DNA of 64,000 nucleotides from NCBI GenBank assembly GCA_033725935.1, contig MU867094.1, positions 357,055-421,054 of the forward strand, read 5' to 3'. Source of the DNA: Cladorrhinum sp. PSN259 (lineage: Eukaryota; Ascomycota; Sordariomycetes; Sordariales; Podosporaceae). The notes under the pieces were generated by a model. That model made no database searches, had not been told where the DNA came from, and saw only the letters and a list, made by a program, of their open reading frames with translations. Each line of letters starts with the position of its first letter. Position 1 is the stretch's first letter. Below are positions 10,841-23,403 of this stretch, piece after piece. The translations under genes and the position numbers were made by a program.

Positions 10841-13800
10841 TCACAACCCAGCACTCGCCACAATCTTACTCTTGGCGCAAACTCCCTTCGCCAGCGTCTG
10901 GATGCTCCCGCTCGACAATAACTCCAACACCTGCATGTTCGCCTCAAACTCCCTCGTAATGAAATTTCTAATCTCAATCGCCACCAATGAATCCAACGGG
11001 TAATGCGACAACGACCTCGTCACATCCATATCTTCCTGCTCCATCATCAAAACCGATGCGATCTTATCCACCAGCCCGCGGCAGACAGCATCCTCTGCCT
11101 CAGCTCTCGACTTGGATGCCTTGAGAGCAGCATTGAATGAGATAGCACCAGCATTTGCTGAGGCATTCTTGGCTGCTTCCTCCTCAGCTGCAATGCGCAT
11201 CGCCTTGAACTTGGCATCTTCTGTCCAGAAGGGCCTCAGAGTGGCTGTGATGCGCATACCCGTGATTGTGTGGTTGTTGCATGTGGATGATAGGGTACCG
11301 TCAATGGCCGCGTTAAGCAGAGCAAGGACTTCTGCCTCGCAAATAGTGTCCCCACCGAGAGTCCTGGCTACCTCGGCGGCCTTCTCGAGGTCGTGAGCGA
11401 GGTATCCTGAGTCAGATACGGCAGTCAAATCGAGGGAGGATGCTGGCAAGCCCTTGGAGAGACGATGTTGGACCAGAGCATTGAGGAAGCAGTTTGCTGC
11501 ACTGTATGCTGCCTGGCCACGGTTACCGACTGCACCAGCGGCAGATGAAATGGCGACAAAGAAGTCCAATGGAGTGCTCTCAAGAGCATGGTGGAAGTTC
11601 CAGCCACCTTGAACCTTGCCCTCAATCACCTGGGCATACTCCTCGTAGGTCATTTTCTCAAAGAGAACGTCCTGGATATCTGTTAGTATTCATCACAACC
11701 ATTAACCGTCAAGACAAGGAGTACTCACCCGAAGAACCATGGTGCCATGAACCACACCACGAATGGGAGGCAAATCCTTCAACTGAACGTTGATGAGATC
11801 ATCAACCTCGGCTCGGTTGACCACGTTGCAGGGCCGAACAACGACGTTTGCACCGAGTGCTCCAAGTTCGTCCACAAGATCCTTCACCTTGCCGGTGACA
11901 GACCCGCTGCGGGAGATGAGAACAATGTTTCTGGCACCCTTCGACACCATCCACCGTGCCATACTCTGCCCGAGCCCGCCAGTGCCGCCGATAAGGACGT
12001 AAGTTGCATCAGGGCGCAGGAGAGCCTTGACCTTTTTGGACCGTGTTGCCTGCGTAAGAATTGTCAGCTAAGAGGTCTCTAAAAGCACGTATTAAAAACA
12101 GAACAACATACCTTGACAACATCAGCTGCCTTTGGCACAACTACCAACTTGCCAATCGTCTTGCCAGCCTGCTGAGCCTTCAATGCAACCTCAATATCCG
12201 ACATGGAGAACTCTGTGATTGGCGTCACCGGTCTGATCTTCCCATACTTCAGCAGCTGGGCAACATCTCCCAACAGTCGCTTGACAGCCTTTGGTCTCTC
12301 CGCCAAGAGAGCAAAAAGATCAAAAGACAGATAACTTGCGTTGCTTCCTTCAGAATTGCCGAGCTCAAGGCGGGACCTGGATCCCGCATGTTCCCGCTTG
12401 CCAATGTCAACAAAGCGCCCGAACTTGTTGAGACACCTCCACGACTCCCGCAACCCATCTCCAGTGGTAAGCGAGTTGAGAATAACATCAACCCCTTGTC
12501 CGTTCGTAGCCAGGCGTACCTCATCACCAAATGAAGTGCCACGGCTGTAAAAGATATGGTTCTCAGGCAACCCATACTCGCTCATAAGCAACTGCTTCTT
12601 CTCCGCACTGCTGACGGTGACAAACACCTTGGCCTCAACCATCTGTGCGAGAGAGATTGCCGCTTGACCGACGGCTCCAGTAGCAGAGTGAATGAGAATA
12701 GTCTCGCCCTCCTGCAGTCTGCCAAGCTCGATCAAGCTGTAGTACGCCGTGGAATAGGCGAGAGGCAGACTGGCCGCAGCTTCGAACGCAACGCCAGCTG
12801 GAATCTTGAAGGCAAGATTGGCCTTGGTGCGTATTCTCGTCGCAAATGCGCCCTGAGTGAATGCGGCCACACGATCTCCAATGCGAAGACCGGACACATT
12901 ATCGCCGACAGCTGTCACGATACCACTTGCCTCAGTGCCAGCCTCAGAAATGGACATCTGTGCCTTCGCAGCCATTCCATCTTTGAAGTTGAGACCAATC
13001 GCCTTCACCTCAATCTCGATCTGATCACCTTCTAGAGGTTTCTCGATAGTGGCATCATCAATGAAGTGGAGACTATCCAAAGCCTTGGATGGACCGATCT
13101 CAACCTTGAGTGCCCGACCATCTTCCCCAAACGGTGTAGGCTCTAGAATGGAAGGATTTGTCTGTTTGTAGACATACTCATCCATCTCCTGATCGTGCAC
13201 GATTCTAGGAGTGAAAAGTGCACCGCTCCTCTCCATGAACTCCAGTTCGCTGGTTGTGGAAGACTCGGAGCCGAAAGCCGCCTTGAACACTTTTACAATG
13301 ACATTCGTGGTGTCAACCTCGGACAAGGTAGTCTCATCCAGATCCAATGTGGCAAATCTTAGAGCTGTCTCTGACCTAACGCTTCTGCTAAGACCAGTGA
13401 TCATGTTTGCGTCCGGGTTTGACGACTTGTCATAGGCGCCCCTGACAGCCCACAACACACCCTGAGATGAGGTGATGAGCTTTTGCAAGCTCTCAAATTG
13501 GCTGGACGTAAGAGTGGCGAGCAAAGGCTTGTGCAGCTCGTTCAAAAAGACGACAATCTTGCCAGCGCCCTCAATGTTCTGGAGAGTGCCAACCTCGGGA
13601 AGTCTTCCTGTTGCCTGCTCAAGAGCATTGGCCAAGCCCATGGCGACCAGACTTTGGAAGTTGGATTCTTCCTCGTGTACAATGACAATCTCGGAATCAG
13701 TTGGCATTTGCTGGTTAGTGACTCCTTCCAAAGCCTTTTCCCACTCGAGCTTGTAGCAAAGCTCTCTCTGGGCGTCAAGATCCTCCTGAACATCACCATC

Positions 13801-16800
13801 AATAATTGGGGAGATAGTGAGACCCTCAATGGAAATTAGAGGCTCGAGAGAATCTCTGCCAGGCACCGCAGTCATGGAGACTTTGGCAGGCTTCGGGGCA
13901 CTGCCGGAAGGGATTTCTCCCTGACAAACTGCGCGAAGGATGCTTCCTGGCTTAGTAGCGAGCTCTTTGGCTTGGGAAGAGATCGTGAGGCGGTCTAGTG
14001 AAGAAGGCAGATAGATCGTCTTGATAGATTGGTGACCTGCACCGACGATGGGCCAGTACAGCTCAACAAGAGACTCAAGAACGGCGGGCTGGATGACTGC
14101 GTCAGTCAAGTGGTGGTTCGGCATCTCCTTGGCAACGTCTGTAACCACAATCTCTCCCACAGCAGATGAAGCTGATGCATGGCAGCTGGTCAGCCCCTGG
14201 AAAGTGGGGCCATAAGCGACACCGAGTTCTTCCAGAGCATCGTACATTGTCTTGGACACGATAGAGTTGGTGTCAGGCTTATCAGCCAGAGAGAGTGCCG
14301 ACCTTAGACGAGCTTCAGAGTTGAGTGTCTGTAGGGAGCTGTCGACTTCGTTATGATCTGCTTCCACCACGGCAACCAGGCCTACACAATGTTCAACCCA
14401 GCCTTGTTCGTGTGACCACGAGCAAATACGGAACTCGTCCCAAATGCCAGAGGAGCCAAGAACATTCTCTCGGTAAGGTCGGAGGTTGATGGTCACCTCA
14501 GTATCCTTGTCCTGAATAACAAGAGGCTTGGTGATGGACACATCTCTGAGATCGAACTTGTCATAGTTGATGTCTCTGGATATAGCTCTTTGGGCAGCAG
14601 CCTCAACAGCCATGGAGATAAAGCCGGACATTGGAAAGACCGTCAAGCTCTGGATCTTATGGTGTGAGAGCCAAGGCAGATCATCCAGACGGACAATGTT
14701 GCGCCACGTCGGCTCCAACTCGTTTGAGTAATTAGCAAGGGTTCCGAGGATGTCGCTTCTGGCTCCCGCTGCCTCCTTGTGCACCTTGGTCATGCGCGAT
14801 TCCTGCCAGTACTTGGTCGAGTAGTTCCACGGATATCTAGGCAGGTCTGTGAGGATGACTGGCGGTTTTGTCTGGGCCTGAGGAAAGTTGATGGCGCCCA
14901 TGGAGAGGTTGGCACCCCTTGTAAACAAGTTGGCGGCGAGTTCCAATGCAGTTTCGACGGCATCCCGCTTTCTAATCAATGCAGAAGCATAAGGAATCTT
15001 GGGAGCAGACCCGCCGACCTCTTTGAGCACTTGCTTGATTGGCCCTTGGAGTCCCGAGTGGGGGCCAAGCTCGATCAGCATGTTGACTCCATGCTTGTGC
15101 TCTCCAGTGGGCTCAAGCATGCTCTGCAAGGCCTCATTGAAGCGGACGGCGCATGTCAGGTTCTCAACCCAATAGTTTGGTTGAAGTTGGGTGCCATCAA
15201 TCAGGTGGCCATATAAAGATGAATGGAATCTGATTGCAGTGGGGACTGGAGGCTGCAATTTGGCAATGGATGCCCGATATTCCTTGGCGACCAGGTTCAT
15301 GTGGTGGGAGTGATAGGCGACATCGACCACAAGGCGCCTGTTGAAGAGCTGCTTCTCTTCGCAGATCTTCTCGAGCTCGGCAAGAGCTGGCTCATCTCCA
15401 GAAATTGTGAGACTGGAGGGACTGTTGTAGCAGGCAATCCGGACTTCCTTCTCTCTCAGCCCTTCAATCAAAGGGAGGAACTCCTCCTTACTACCGCCGA
15501 CAGCCATCATGCGCCCCTTCAGTTCAGGATGCCTTGCTTTGAGAATAGGGATCAACCGTCCACGGTGGTATGCAATAGCCATGGCGGAGTCGAAGTCGAT
15601 GATCTCGGCGGCGTACGCAGCAGCAATCTCTCCGCTAGAATGGCCAGCGACGGCTGTTGGACGAATGCCCCAGTCTCTGAGCAAGTTGATGAGTGCCAGC
15701 TGGATTGCGGTACATGAAGGTTGACTGATGTGAGCCTCGCTGACCTTGCTAGTCTTGGCATCTCTGCTGAGTTCCTCTGTATATAAATGAGTTAGCTCCA
15801 TACAATAGAATCAACCGGGATTTGGAAATGACAAACCGAGAAGAGACCAGTTCGCCCCATTGTCCACCAAGCACTGGTCGGCACGCTGGATGCTCTTGGC
15901 AAAGACCGGGTACTGATCGATCAACTCCCGACCCATGCCGTACCATTGCGCACCCTGTCCGGTAAGAATGAAGCCAATCCTGAGTGGCTCAATCTCCTTG
16001 CCCGTCACAAACTTCTCTCCATTGATAGCTTCAATGAGTTCGAAAGAGTTGAGGGCGGGTATGGCGGCTCTGGATTGTAACAAGGACCGGCGTTGACCAA
16101 GTGTGTATGCAAGGTTGCTGGTGAGATCTTTCTGGAAAATCTCCGGCCGTTGCTCAAGATAGATGACAATGTTCTTCAGCACACGTGAAAGTGATGACTT
16201 GTCGTTGGCGGTGACAACGTAGAGTTTCCGTCCTTGGCCCGACTTTTCTGGGGTGTCATCTCCAGCAGAAGCAGAGGCCTTTTGTCCTCGGAATGGTGCT
16301 GCCTCCAAAACCACATGGCCATTGGTGCCTCCGAACCCGAAATTATTGACACTGATGTACTTCTTCCCTCTTGGCCACGGCCGTTGTGTGGTAGGAACTT
16401 TGAGGTTCCACTCCTTCCATGGGATCTTGGGGTTGGGTGTCTTGAAGTCGTGATTGGGGAGCAGGAATCGTCGCTCGAGCATCAACGCGGCTTTGATGAT
16501 ACCAGCAATGCCTTTGCAGCGTTAGCATTCTTCTGATAACGTGAAATCAGTGCTAATAACTTACCTGAAGCACCTTCCAAGTGGCCAATGTTGGATTTGA
16601 CTGATCCGATCCACAAAGGGTCACGAGCCGTGCGGTTCAGACCGAGGACGTTGTGAAGGGCGGTGGCCTCGATCGGATCTCCGACTCTTGTTCCTGTGCC
16701 ATGGGCCTCAACAAATCCACAATCATTAGGGTCCAGTCCGGCATTTGCGTAAACTTGTCGCATGAGGTCCTCTGAATGCTACATTAGCCATCCGAGTGGC

Positions 16801-18071
16801 TATGACAAAGGTTTGAGAGGAGACAAATACCTTGCGCTGCTCCATTGGGCATGGTAATCCCTGGGGTCTTGCCATCCTGGTTGAGGCCCGTGTTGGCAAT
16901 GACAGCCCTGATGGGATCGTTGTCCTTGATCGCTTGGTCAAGTGGCTTTAGAAGAATCATGCCACAACCCTCACCTCTGCCGAAACCGGTTCCTCGGTCG
17001 TCGAAGGCATAAGATCGACCTGAGTCTGAGAGAAGTCTGCAAACTTTGGTCAGATTATGTCATTATTGCTAATCCAAGGAGACGAAACCGACCTGCAGGT
17101 TGAAAAGGAAATCCAGAACTCAGGCAGCATGTTCAAGTGGCAACCACCCACCAGAGCATAGCTGGACTCGCCAGACCTAAGACTTTGACACGCCAAGTGG
17201 ACAGCAACCATGCTAGATGAGCAAGCTGTATCTGCTGTGAAGCTTGGGCCTCTGAGGTCGAAGAAATGGGATATGCGGTTTGATTGCATGGCATAGGCAC
17301 AGCCTAATAACAAAACCTTATCAGTTTATCAGTCAAACTCATGTGCAAAAGGGGCAACCCACCAGTGGCTTGGTGCATGGGAATCGTGTCAGAGTCTCTG
17401 AACAGATGGGACTCATATTCCGGGAAGGAACCGCCAACAAACACGCCAACATTCTTCCCAACCATGGTGTGTTTGGGGACGCCGGCGTTCTCTAGAGCCT
17501 CAAAGGTGGTTTCGAGCAACAGTCGTTGCTGGGGATCCATCGATATGGCCTCTTTTTCTGTCAACCCAAAGAAGGGAGCATCAAAGGCGGCGAGATCAAC
17601 ATTGAGAAAGTTACCACCAATGGGGTTGAGGGCCCCTCCCTTTCCAGGGTTTGGGTGATGGAATCGGGCCTTGTTGAACCTCTCCTTGGGTATCTCGGTC
17701 CATCCAGACCGAGCTCGGGTGCACAGCTCCCAGAACTCGGCCGGCGTGGAAACATTGCCAGGCATCCGGCATGCCATGCCAATAATGGCAATAGGCATTG
17801 GCTTCTTTGGGCTCACAGGGCCATCCGGACTTTGAACGGCGTACCCATTTGTGTGGCCATTGGTATGACCGTTGGAGTAGCCATTGGTATTGCCGTTGGT
17901 ATGGCCGTTGGCATATCCGTTGGTGCGTCCATTGTTGTGGCCATTTGTGTCAAGGCGAAGGCCCCCGACCCCATTGCCGTTGGCGTCGTTGTTGACAGTG
18001 AAGTAGCCGTTGACACTCTCGCCAGAGGGACTGGCAACAGAGCTCTCTGGCGTCAGAGCAATCGGTGCCAT
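10841..18071 (-). CDS. Highly reducing type I polyketide synthase (KS-AT-DH-pseudoKR-ER-KR-ACP)
   Basis: Eight exons: 18071-17363, 17303-17093, 17036-16831, 16771-16565, 16511-15837, 15776-12112, 12049-11729 and 11671-10841. They give 2,274 aa, and every join keeps frame. An Asn/Gly-rich low-complexity stretch (about residues 40-80) precedes the ketosynthase, whose active Cys is residue 264 in 'DTACSSS', with 'EAHGTGT' and 'NIGHLEGASG' supplying the histidines. The acyltransferase has 'GHSSGE' near 716. The dehydratase spans about 1005-1300, a structural pseudo-KR 1343-1550, and the enoylreductase about 1560-1885 ('ATGAVGQAA' for NADPH). The ketoreductase is about 1892-2130 ('GGTGGLGQ', catalytic 'AAYSAAN'). 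The carrier protein has the phosphopantetheine Ser2226 in 'PLDSL'. There is no C-methyltransferase domain. No thioesterase is present, so release must be in trans. The dehydratase active site departs from consensus (see findings). Product unknown. Confidence 0.95.
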
Positions 18072-18163
18072 TGTTGGTGAACTGACGGCGGCGCGGGAGT
18101 TGAGTGAGCTTTGGGCTCCCGGTGCTGCGGCAGCAGCTGGTGATGGAAGTCAAGTCTTGGCAG

Positions 18164-18169
18164 ATATAT
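18164..18169 (-). promoter_or_regulatory. Possible TATA element of the PKS gene
   Basis: ATATAT lies about 93 nt upstream of the PKS start codon on the coding strand. Position and composition fit a core promoter, but such sites are common by chance. Confidence 0.3.
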
Positions 18170-19458
18170 GTGACAGGACGTTATTGAAGTATGCTAAATG
18201 AGAGGATTGGCTCACCGACCGGGCCAGAAGCATCATGGAATGTGGCTCACGTATCGGCTTATATGCCGAGGCCGAACAGCACCAAAGACCTGGGCCACAA
18301 GCTTTACACATGCGATGACATGATACAGTGTGTCTTCTTCCGTCTCAATGTTGCTCGCTTCCCTCCGTGGCATCGGTGAACGCGCCACCCAACCTCCGAG
18401 TTCACTCAATCCATCATCGTGTACATAAGCCCAGATGCGGCGAAATCCACTCCCAGTGTTACTATATTCGGTGACAAAGGTTGATCGAGCAGCACTACCA
18501 ATATCCAAGGCAATATGAACCGAGTTTGACGACATGCTCGGTTGGCATTTCGGCTCGTTCCTTCGCTCGGGCGGAAGTGTTGAGCCTTTCCAGACAAAAG
18601 ACGGCCCAAGGCCGAAGGCAGCCAGCAAGCCCGGGTCTGCATGGAAGATTGGGTAGAATCTTGGAAACCTCAGAGTTCATCTTGTCGAGAGGGGGAACAA
18701 CAGGGAAAAACTGGGGACGGCGTAGGATGAGGCTCGATTGAGTAAGGCAAGGTCTGGATGGTGAATTGCGGCTAATGTCATTGATAGTGGTCTTTTGGGT
18801 GAAGACGCAAAGATGGTGTTGGGATTTTCAAACACAGTCGGAAACAAGAATGTCGGGGAAGGTATCGGACAGCTTGAAATCAGCTAACGTCTCGAGTACC
18901 CAAAGCATGAAATGTGGGGGCGATCGGTACTTGCCCCAGATCGTCGCGTCCTTATCATTCTACCGTTCGGTACATCGAGTCGGGATGCATGAAGGTGGGG
19001 GATCCGAGTGCATTAAAACGGTACAAAATTGCTCTCATTTATTTGATATCCCTTACAACTATCTTCAGGGTTGGTGTTTCTTGACCAGGCTAAATTTTAA
19101 ACCAAGGTCAAATAACTGGCACTGAACTAGGTCAAGGAAACATCCCAGAGTGCGCTGTGGAAGGGGCGAAATTCCTGCCATTCATGTTGTTCATCAGATT
19201 AAGCTTTCCTTCCAAGCATGCCTCACTCCACTCTTTTCTTGGCGCCATGGAGTGATCTCTCCGGAGTTGACCTGACGGGAAAGTCCATTCGGGTCTGGTC
19301 CGGTCTGGTCTCTTCGAGTTCCAGTCAGTGCTTCCAGGTCTCCACCGTTCTCCCGGTTCTCTATGATTGTTTAGTAGGCGGGGAAAACCGCTTCCTGTCC
19401 TCTTCCCTCTTCTATTCCAGCATTTATTGATATAGCTCCCATGCATCTGCCGGCCTCC

Positions 19459-19482
19459 ACGGTCTCGACGTCGGCGGACCGT
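19459..19482. promoter_or_regulatory. Inverted repeat ACGGTC-N12-GACCGT, candidate Zn2Cys6 operator
   Basis: Six-base perfect arms flank a 12-base spacer, and each arm contains a CGG/CCG half-site. Fungal binuclear zinc-cluster regulators bind paired CGG half-sites, and this one lies between the divergent PKS and hydrolase genes. Spacing is longer than that of the classical Gal4 site, so function is a guess. Confidence 0.3.
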
Positions 19483-20207
19483 CGCGGCTGTTGTGATCGG
19501 CGAAATGGAGACATATTTTATCAGCCATTCGGCCATTCAAGCTTCAGTAAGTCCTTTGTACTTCATTCCGATTGGCTGGAGATGGTAACCACGTTACGTC
19601 TCATTGTCATCTATTCAAGACGGGTAGACGATAAACCATTTGTGCTGTCAACTTTAACTTGGTCAGACAAGTATTTCCCCAGTAATACCCTTTTCAATCG
19701 GAGGGTGCTGCCGAATGTGACCATGGAGTTGCGTGACTCTACGGTTCCAGGCCTCAGGACGTCGGAGCAAGTCCATCAATTTTGCGCAAGAGATCATGCG
19801 GAAGAAGATTGTGAATAATGGATGATGTTGATCGTTTGTTTTTCTCCCTTCCCCCGCTTATCCTTTGAAACACCCCACCATATTTACTTGACGGTCCTGC
19901 ACAAGGCTCGTTTGTTCTCTTGGCCCAGGGTGTCAATTGGAATTTGGCTGCCCCTAGTGTTACATGGCTCGTGGTTTACTGCGGGAGGTTAATTATCTCG
20001 ACTGCCGGGCGCAAGTGCCATTTATTTTATTCCAGCCAATTATTTCAGTGGTTCTACGGCCCGGCTCTGGACTTTTGTTCTGCGTGGTACGTCATCTCTC
20101 TAGCATAGAATAGATAGTTGAAAGCTCACACAAGGCGACATTCAGAACGATTGGACAACCTTCCGAATCTTTCTGAAGATACTGGACTTTCTCCATCAAC
20201 AATCACC

Positions 20208-21225
20208 ATGAGGTTTCTTTGTCTACCTGGAGCCTATGGAAGCTCTGATGTAAGTGATCCGTGAGAAAAGCAACCTGGCTGCAGTTTATTGACATCTACC
20301 TGTCCCCAAAACACAGAAGTTTCAGGTGCAACTGGGTAAGTAACTCTCCATGATATGAGTTCGATGGCGTTTCAAGCTATTCTGACATCAACAAGCGCCT
20401 ATCGTCAAGGAATTGACCGAGGACGGTACCGCCACCTTTCACTTCATCCACGGTCCTTGCAAGGCAGTCCCCCCAGAGGGCTTTGAGGAATACTTTGGCA
20501 AGCCGCCCTATTATCGTTTCATTGAACCCGATGAGGACGTCGAGAAGACGGAAGATGATGATGTGCTGGCAAGAATTCGAGAGTTCCCCGACTGCGAGAC
20601 GCCAGAAGACACAATGCGAGAGTTGATGCGTGAGGGGATTGCAACGTCCCACCGAAGCACCGACAATGCGATCAAATACCTGGTCAAAATCATGGAAGAA
20701 CGCGGCCCTTTTGATGCTATAGTAGGGTACTCAGAAGGAGGTTGGTGCCCCCTTTTGCGCTTCATCCTAATGACAGCTGTTGGAAATTCCGGTCGTTAAC
20801 AGCAATATCTACTGCAGCAACTATGGCAGCCACGCTCTTACTCCACGAACAGCGCCGGTTCAAAAAGAAGGGCATCAAGCCGATGTTCAAATACGCCATC
20901 TTCTTTGCAGGATGGCCTCCCGTTGACCCAGACACCCATGCCATGATCTTGAGCGATGAATCCGAGGTCATGATTGAGATTCCAACATGCCACATCAGTA
21001 AGCTTCCCTGATTTCCCTTGGGAGACTTCTTGCTTATAGGCTCTAGTTGGCTCCCTTGATCCCTACGTACACGGATCTCTTGCTCTGTACAACGTCTGTG
21101 ATCCAGACACGGCATATTTGTTCGACCACGCCAAGGGACATACCCTGCCCCGTGACAAAGACACTGTCAGAGAACTCGGAGATGTTGTTAGGGAAGCTAT
21201 CGAGGCATATGATATTCACATTTGA
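20208..21225 (+). CDS. FSH1/LovG-family serine hydrolase (putative polyketide-releasing thioesterase)
   Basis: Five exons: 20208-20249, 20317-20335 (a 19-nt micro-exon), 20396-20740, 20818-20997 and 21047-21225, giving 254 aa in frame. The start 'MRFLCLPGAYGSSD' is the first beta strand and oxyanion region of the FSH1 alpha/beta-hydrolase family. The nucleophile lies in 'VGYSEGA', the acid in 'GSLDPY' and the histidine in 'AKGHTLP', so the catalytic triad is complete. Residues 45-100 form the variable cap. In lovastatin biosynthesis the FSH1-family enzyme LovG releases the chain from the highly reducing PKS. The divergent placement beside a PKS that lacks its own releasing domain suggests the same job here, but that role is inferred from context. 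Confidence 0.88.
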
Positions 21226-23403
21226 CGAGCGAATTTTTTATTTTGGTTTGGGCGATTGGAATTACAGTTACAAACTTAGATCAGAAACAAGGAGTCTATG
21301 TTTAGTTGCAAACAAACATCTAGAGATACTTTCAGCTCATGGATATTTCCAAACTTTGCTTGTCGGTATCAACCGCACACAGATTAACCCGAGAAAATTT
21401 GCGCATTAATCGTGGATTCCAGGGTTTTGGTTAGGTCTAATGTGGTGTCAGTTACACGTGGGTATGTATTCAAAACAAAGGTATAAGCGAGTGCGAGTCA
21501 AGAAAAGTACAGGAAGGACATGTTCCCATGGGACATCTGGAACGTTACCTGCTCCCGGCAATATCAAATAAGATTACACAAGCTTCCATATCCTGGTGTA
21601 ATCCTCACATCAAGCGGGAACTCACTCTACCTTGCAGGACCGATGACTGAACCCCGGATACTGGTGAGCAGCTCAGACTTCAGCACCCATCGAGGATCTT
21701 GACCCCCAACAATATTGCTGCCAAAGCACCATGTATACGGTATCTTGCTTAAGTTACTGCTCAAGCACGGTCGAGCGACCTTGGGGCAGAGGGGATCAAA
21801 AATACATGGGTGATGCAGAAGATAACGGCTTGCACGGCTCGGCCATGCAGGTCCACGGGAATCATCAGCAGATGCCACGCGGCCTTGAGATGTCTAAATG
21901 AGATTGCATCTTGGATCTTGGATCTACAACGACTCGGGCCCCAAGCACGGAACGACGACCATTATCGGCCCCGAGGGAACTCGACAACCCAGAAGGATAT
22001 TTCGACCGCCCAGATCAAAATTGAAGTTGTAAGTAAACAATCCATCCCCGGACCCCAACACCTACGCTTCAACTACCGAAATCTCTTGCCCTGACAAGCA
22101 AATACAACCCGAAACACTGTCAATCGTCTGCGGCGTCTGTTTGCTCTCGAATTGGCGGCTAAATTACCCCACGACGCGGCCTGAAAGGAGGGTTGCAATT
22201 ACTTGCCTCTAATCTAAGGTACCATCAACGGCTTCTGGATTGCAGCACTCCATTGTTCGGTTCATTATCCGAAACTCGTGCCGCCTCGGTACAGGATAGG
22301 TAGCACCTACATCTGGACAGGCGCAGTCTGGATGCAGGACCAAAACTGGAAAGAACTGCACACTGGAGTGCTTCATTCAGCCTAGGATCGACAAGCATCT
22401 GTGCCCCACACTCCCACATCCCGGCAGCTACCTCCGTGGGTACCTGCCCAAGGTAACCTGGGAGGGATCGTGGTGGCCGTTACCGAGAGTGGTCCAGCCT
22501 CCATCATGCCTGCCGCTCCTACTGCCGATAAGACTGCCGCACTGCATGGAAGGTCCACGTGTAGCTTTTTTCGCGGAACAGGTTCCGACATTCCACTGTC
22601 TCAGCAGTTCAACGTCAGTTTTGTTGTCATCACATTTCACATGTCCAATATGGCTGTTTATCAAGATGTTTGGATCCGAAAAATCTAATATCCGTGCAAG
22701 AGCCAGATCACCAGCCCGCCTCGGGCTTTACCTCGGGATCCGCACACGCCCTCACACAGTCCTGTCACATGTGCGTTACTACCTATCCCGGTCATTTATT
22801 TGACTGATAAGACGTCGCCGTCATATCACAACGATACAATTTACGCCTTTATTGCATTCATATTAGGCCCGTCAAGGAATTACAGCGGGGCAAGTCGCCC
22901 ACATTCTGGTTCGTTTTACGCAAGCGAGATGTCCATGTTCCCTTCACCGAGCAGTATCGTGTCTATCCATTTGCTCTTCATGGGTCGGAATGGCGTCGTT
23001 CAACTCCAGGCACACGCTATTGGTAGATGGGCATCTAGAATCTTGTTTTTTTTTTCCTATCGGATTACGGTCCTTGATCTGCCTCGGTGCATCGTCTCCG
23101 GCTGCCATCTCTGGCTTCACGCTCTACACTGGATAGAACCATCGCACACCATCCTTTTGCCCGTCTCCTGTCAATCTCCGGGAACAAGACAAACCTCCCA
23201 GGCCCTAACCATCATTCGTCTTGGCCTTGCTCTCTGACCTGGCTGCCAATCCCCCCTGAGACTAAATGCATGCTAAAATTGGTTTCTGGCCGTAAGCAAG
23301 AGAGATCACTGTCTTCGACCCCTTCGCCGGCCATACTTTGGTCTGCTTCAGGGCTATCTTCCACGTCTTGAATCACGTGGGATATCCTTTTTCTCCCCCA
23401 GAC
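21226..23403. other. Intergenic region between hydrolase and ABC transporter
   Basis: About 2.2 kb between two plus-strand cluster genes. Several open frames of 60-145 codons exist, but none shows a recognisable domain or a splice structure that extends it. The right end is the promoter and leader of the transporter gene. Confidence 0.55.

Larger units (their letters stand above)
18072..20207. other. Divergent promoter region between PKS and hydrolase
   Basis: About 2.1 kb between two divergently transcribed cluster genes. I find no coding signal. It holds a GC-rich inverted repeat at 19459-19482 and, 150 bp to its left, a direct repeat of GGTCTGGTC at 19292-19300 and 19302-19310. Either could be a regulator site shared by both genes. 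Confidence 0.6.
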
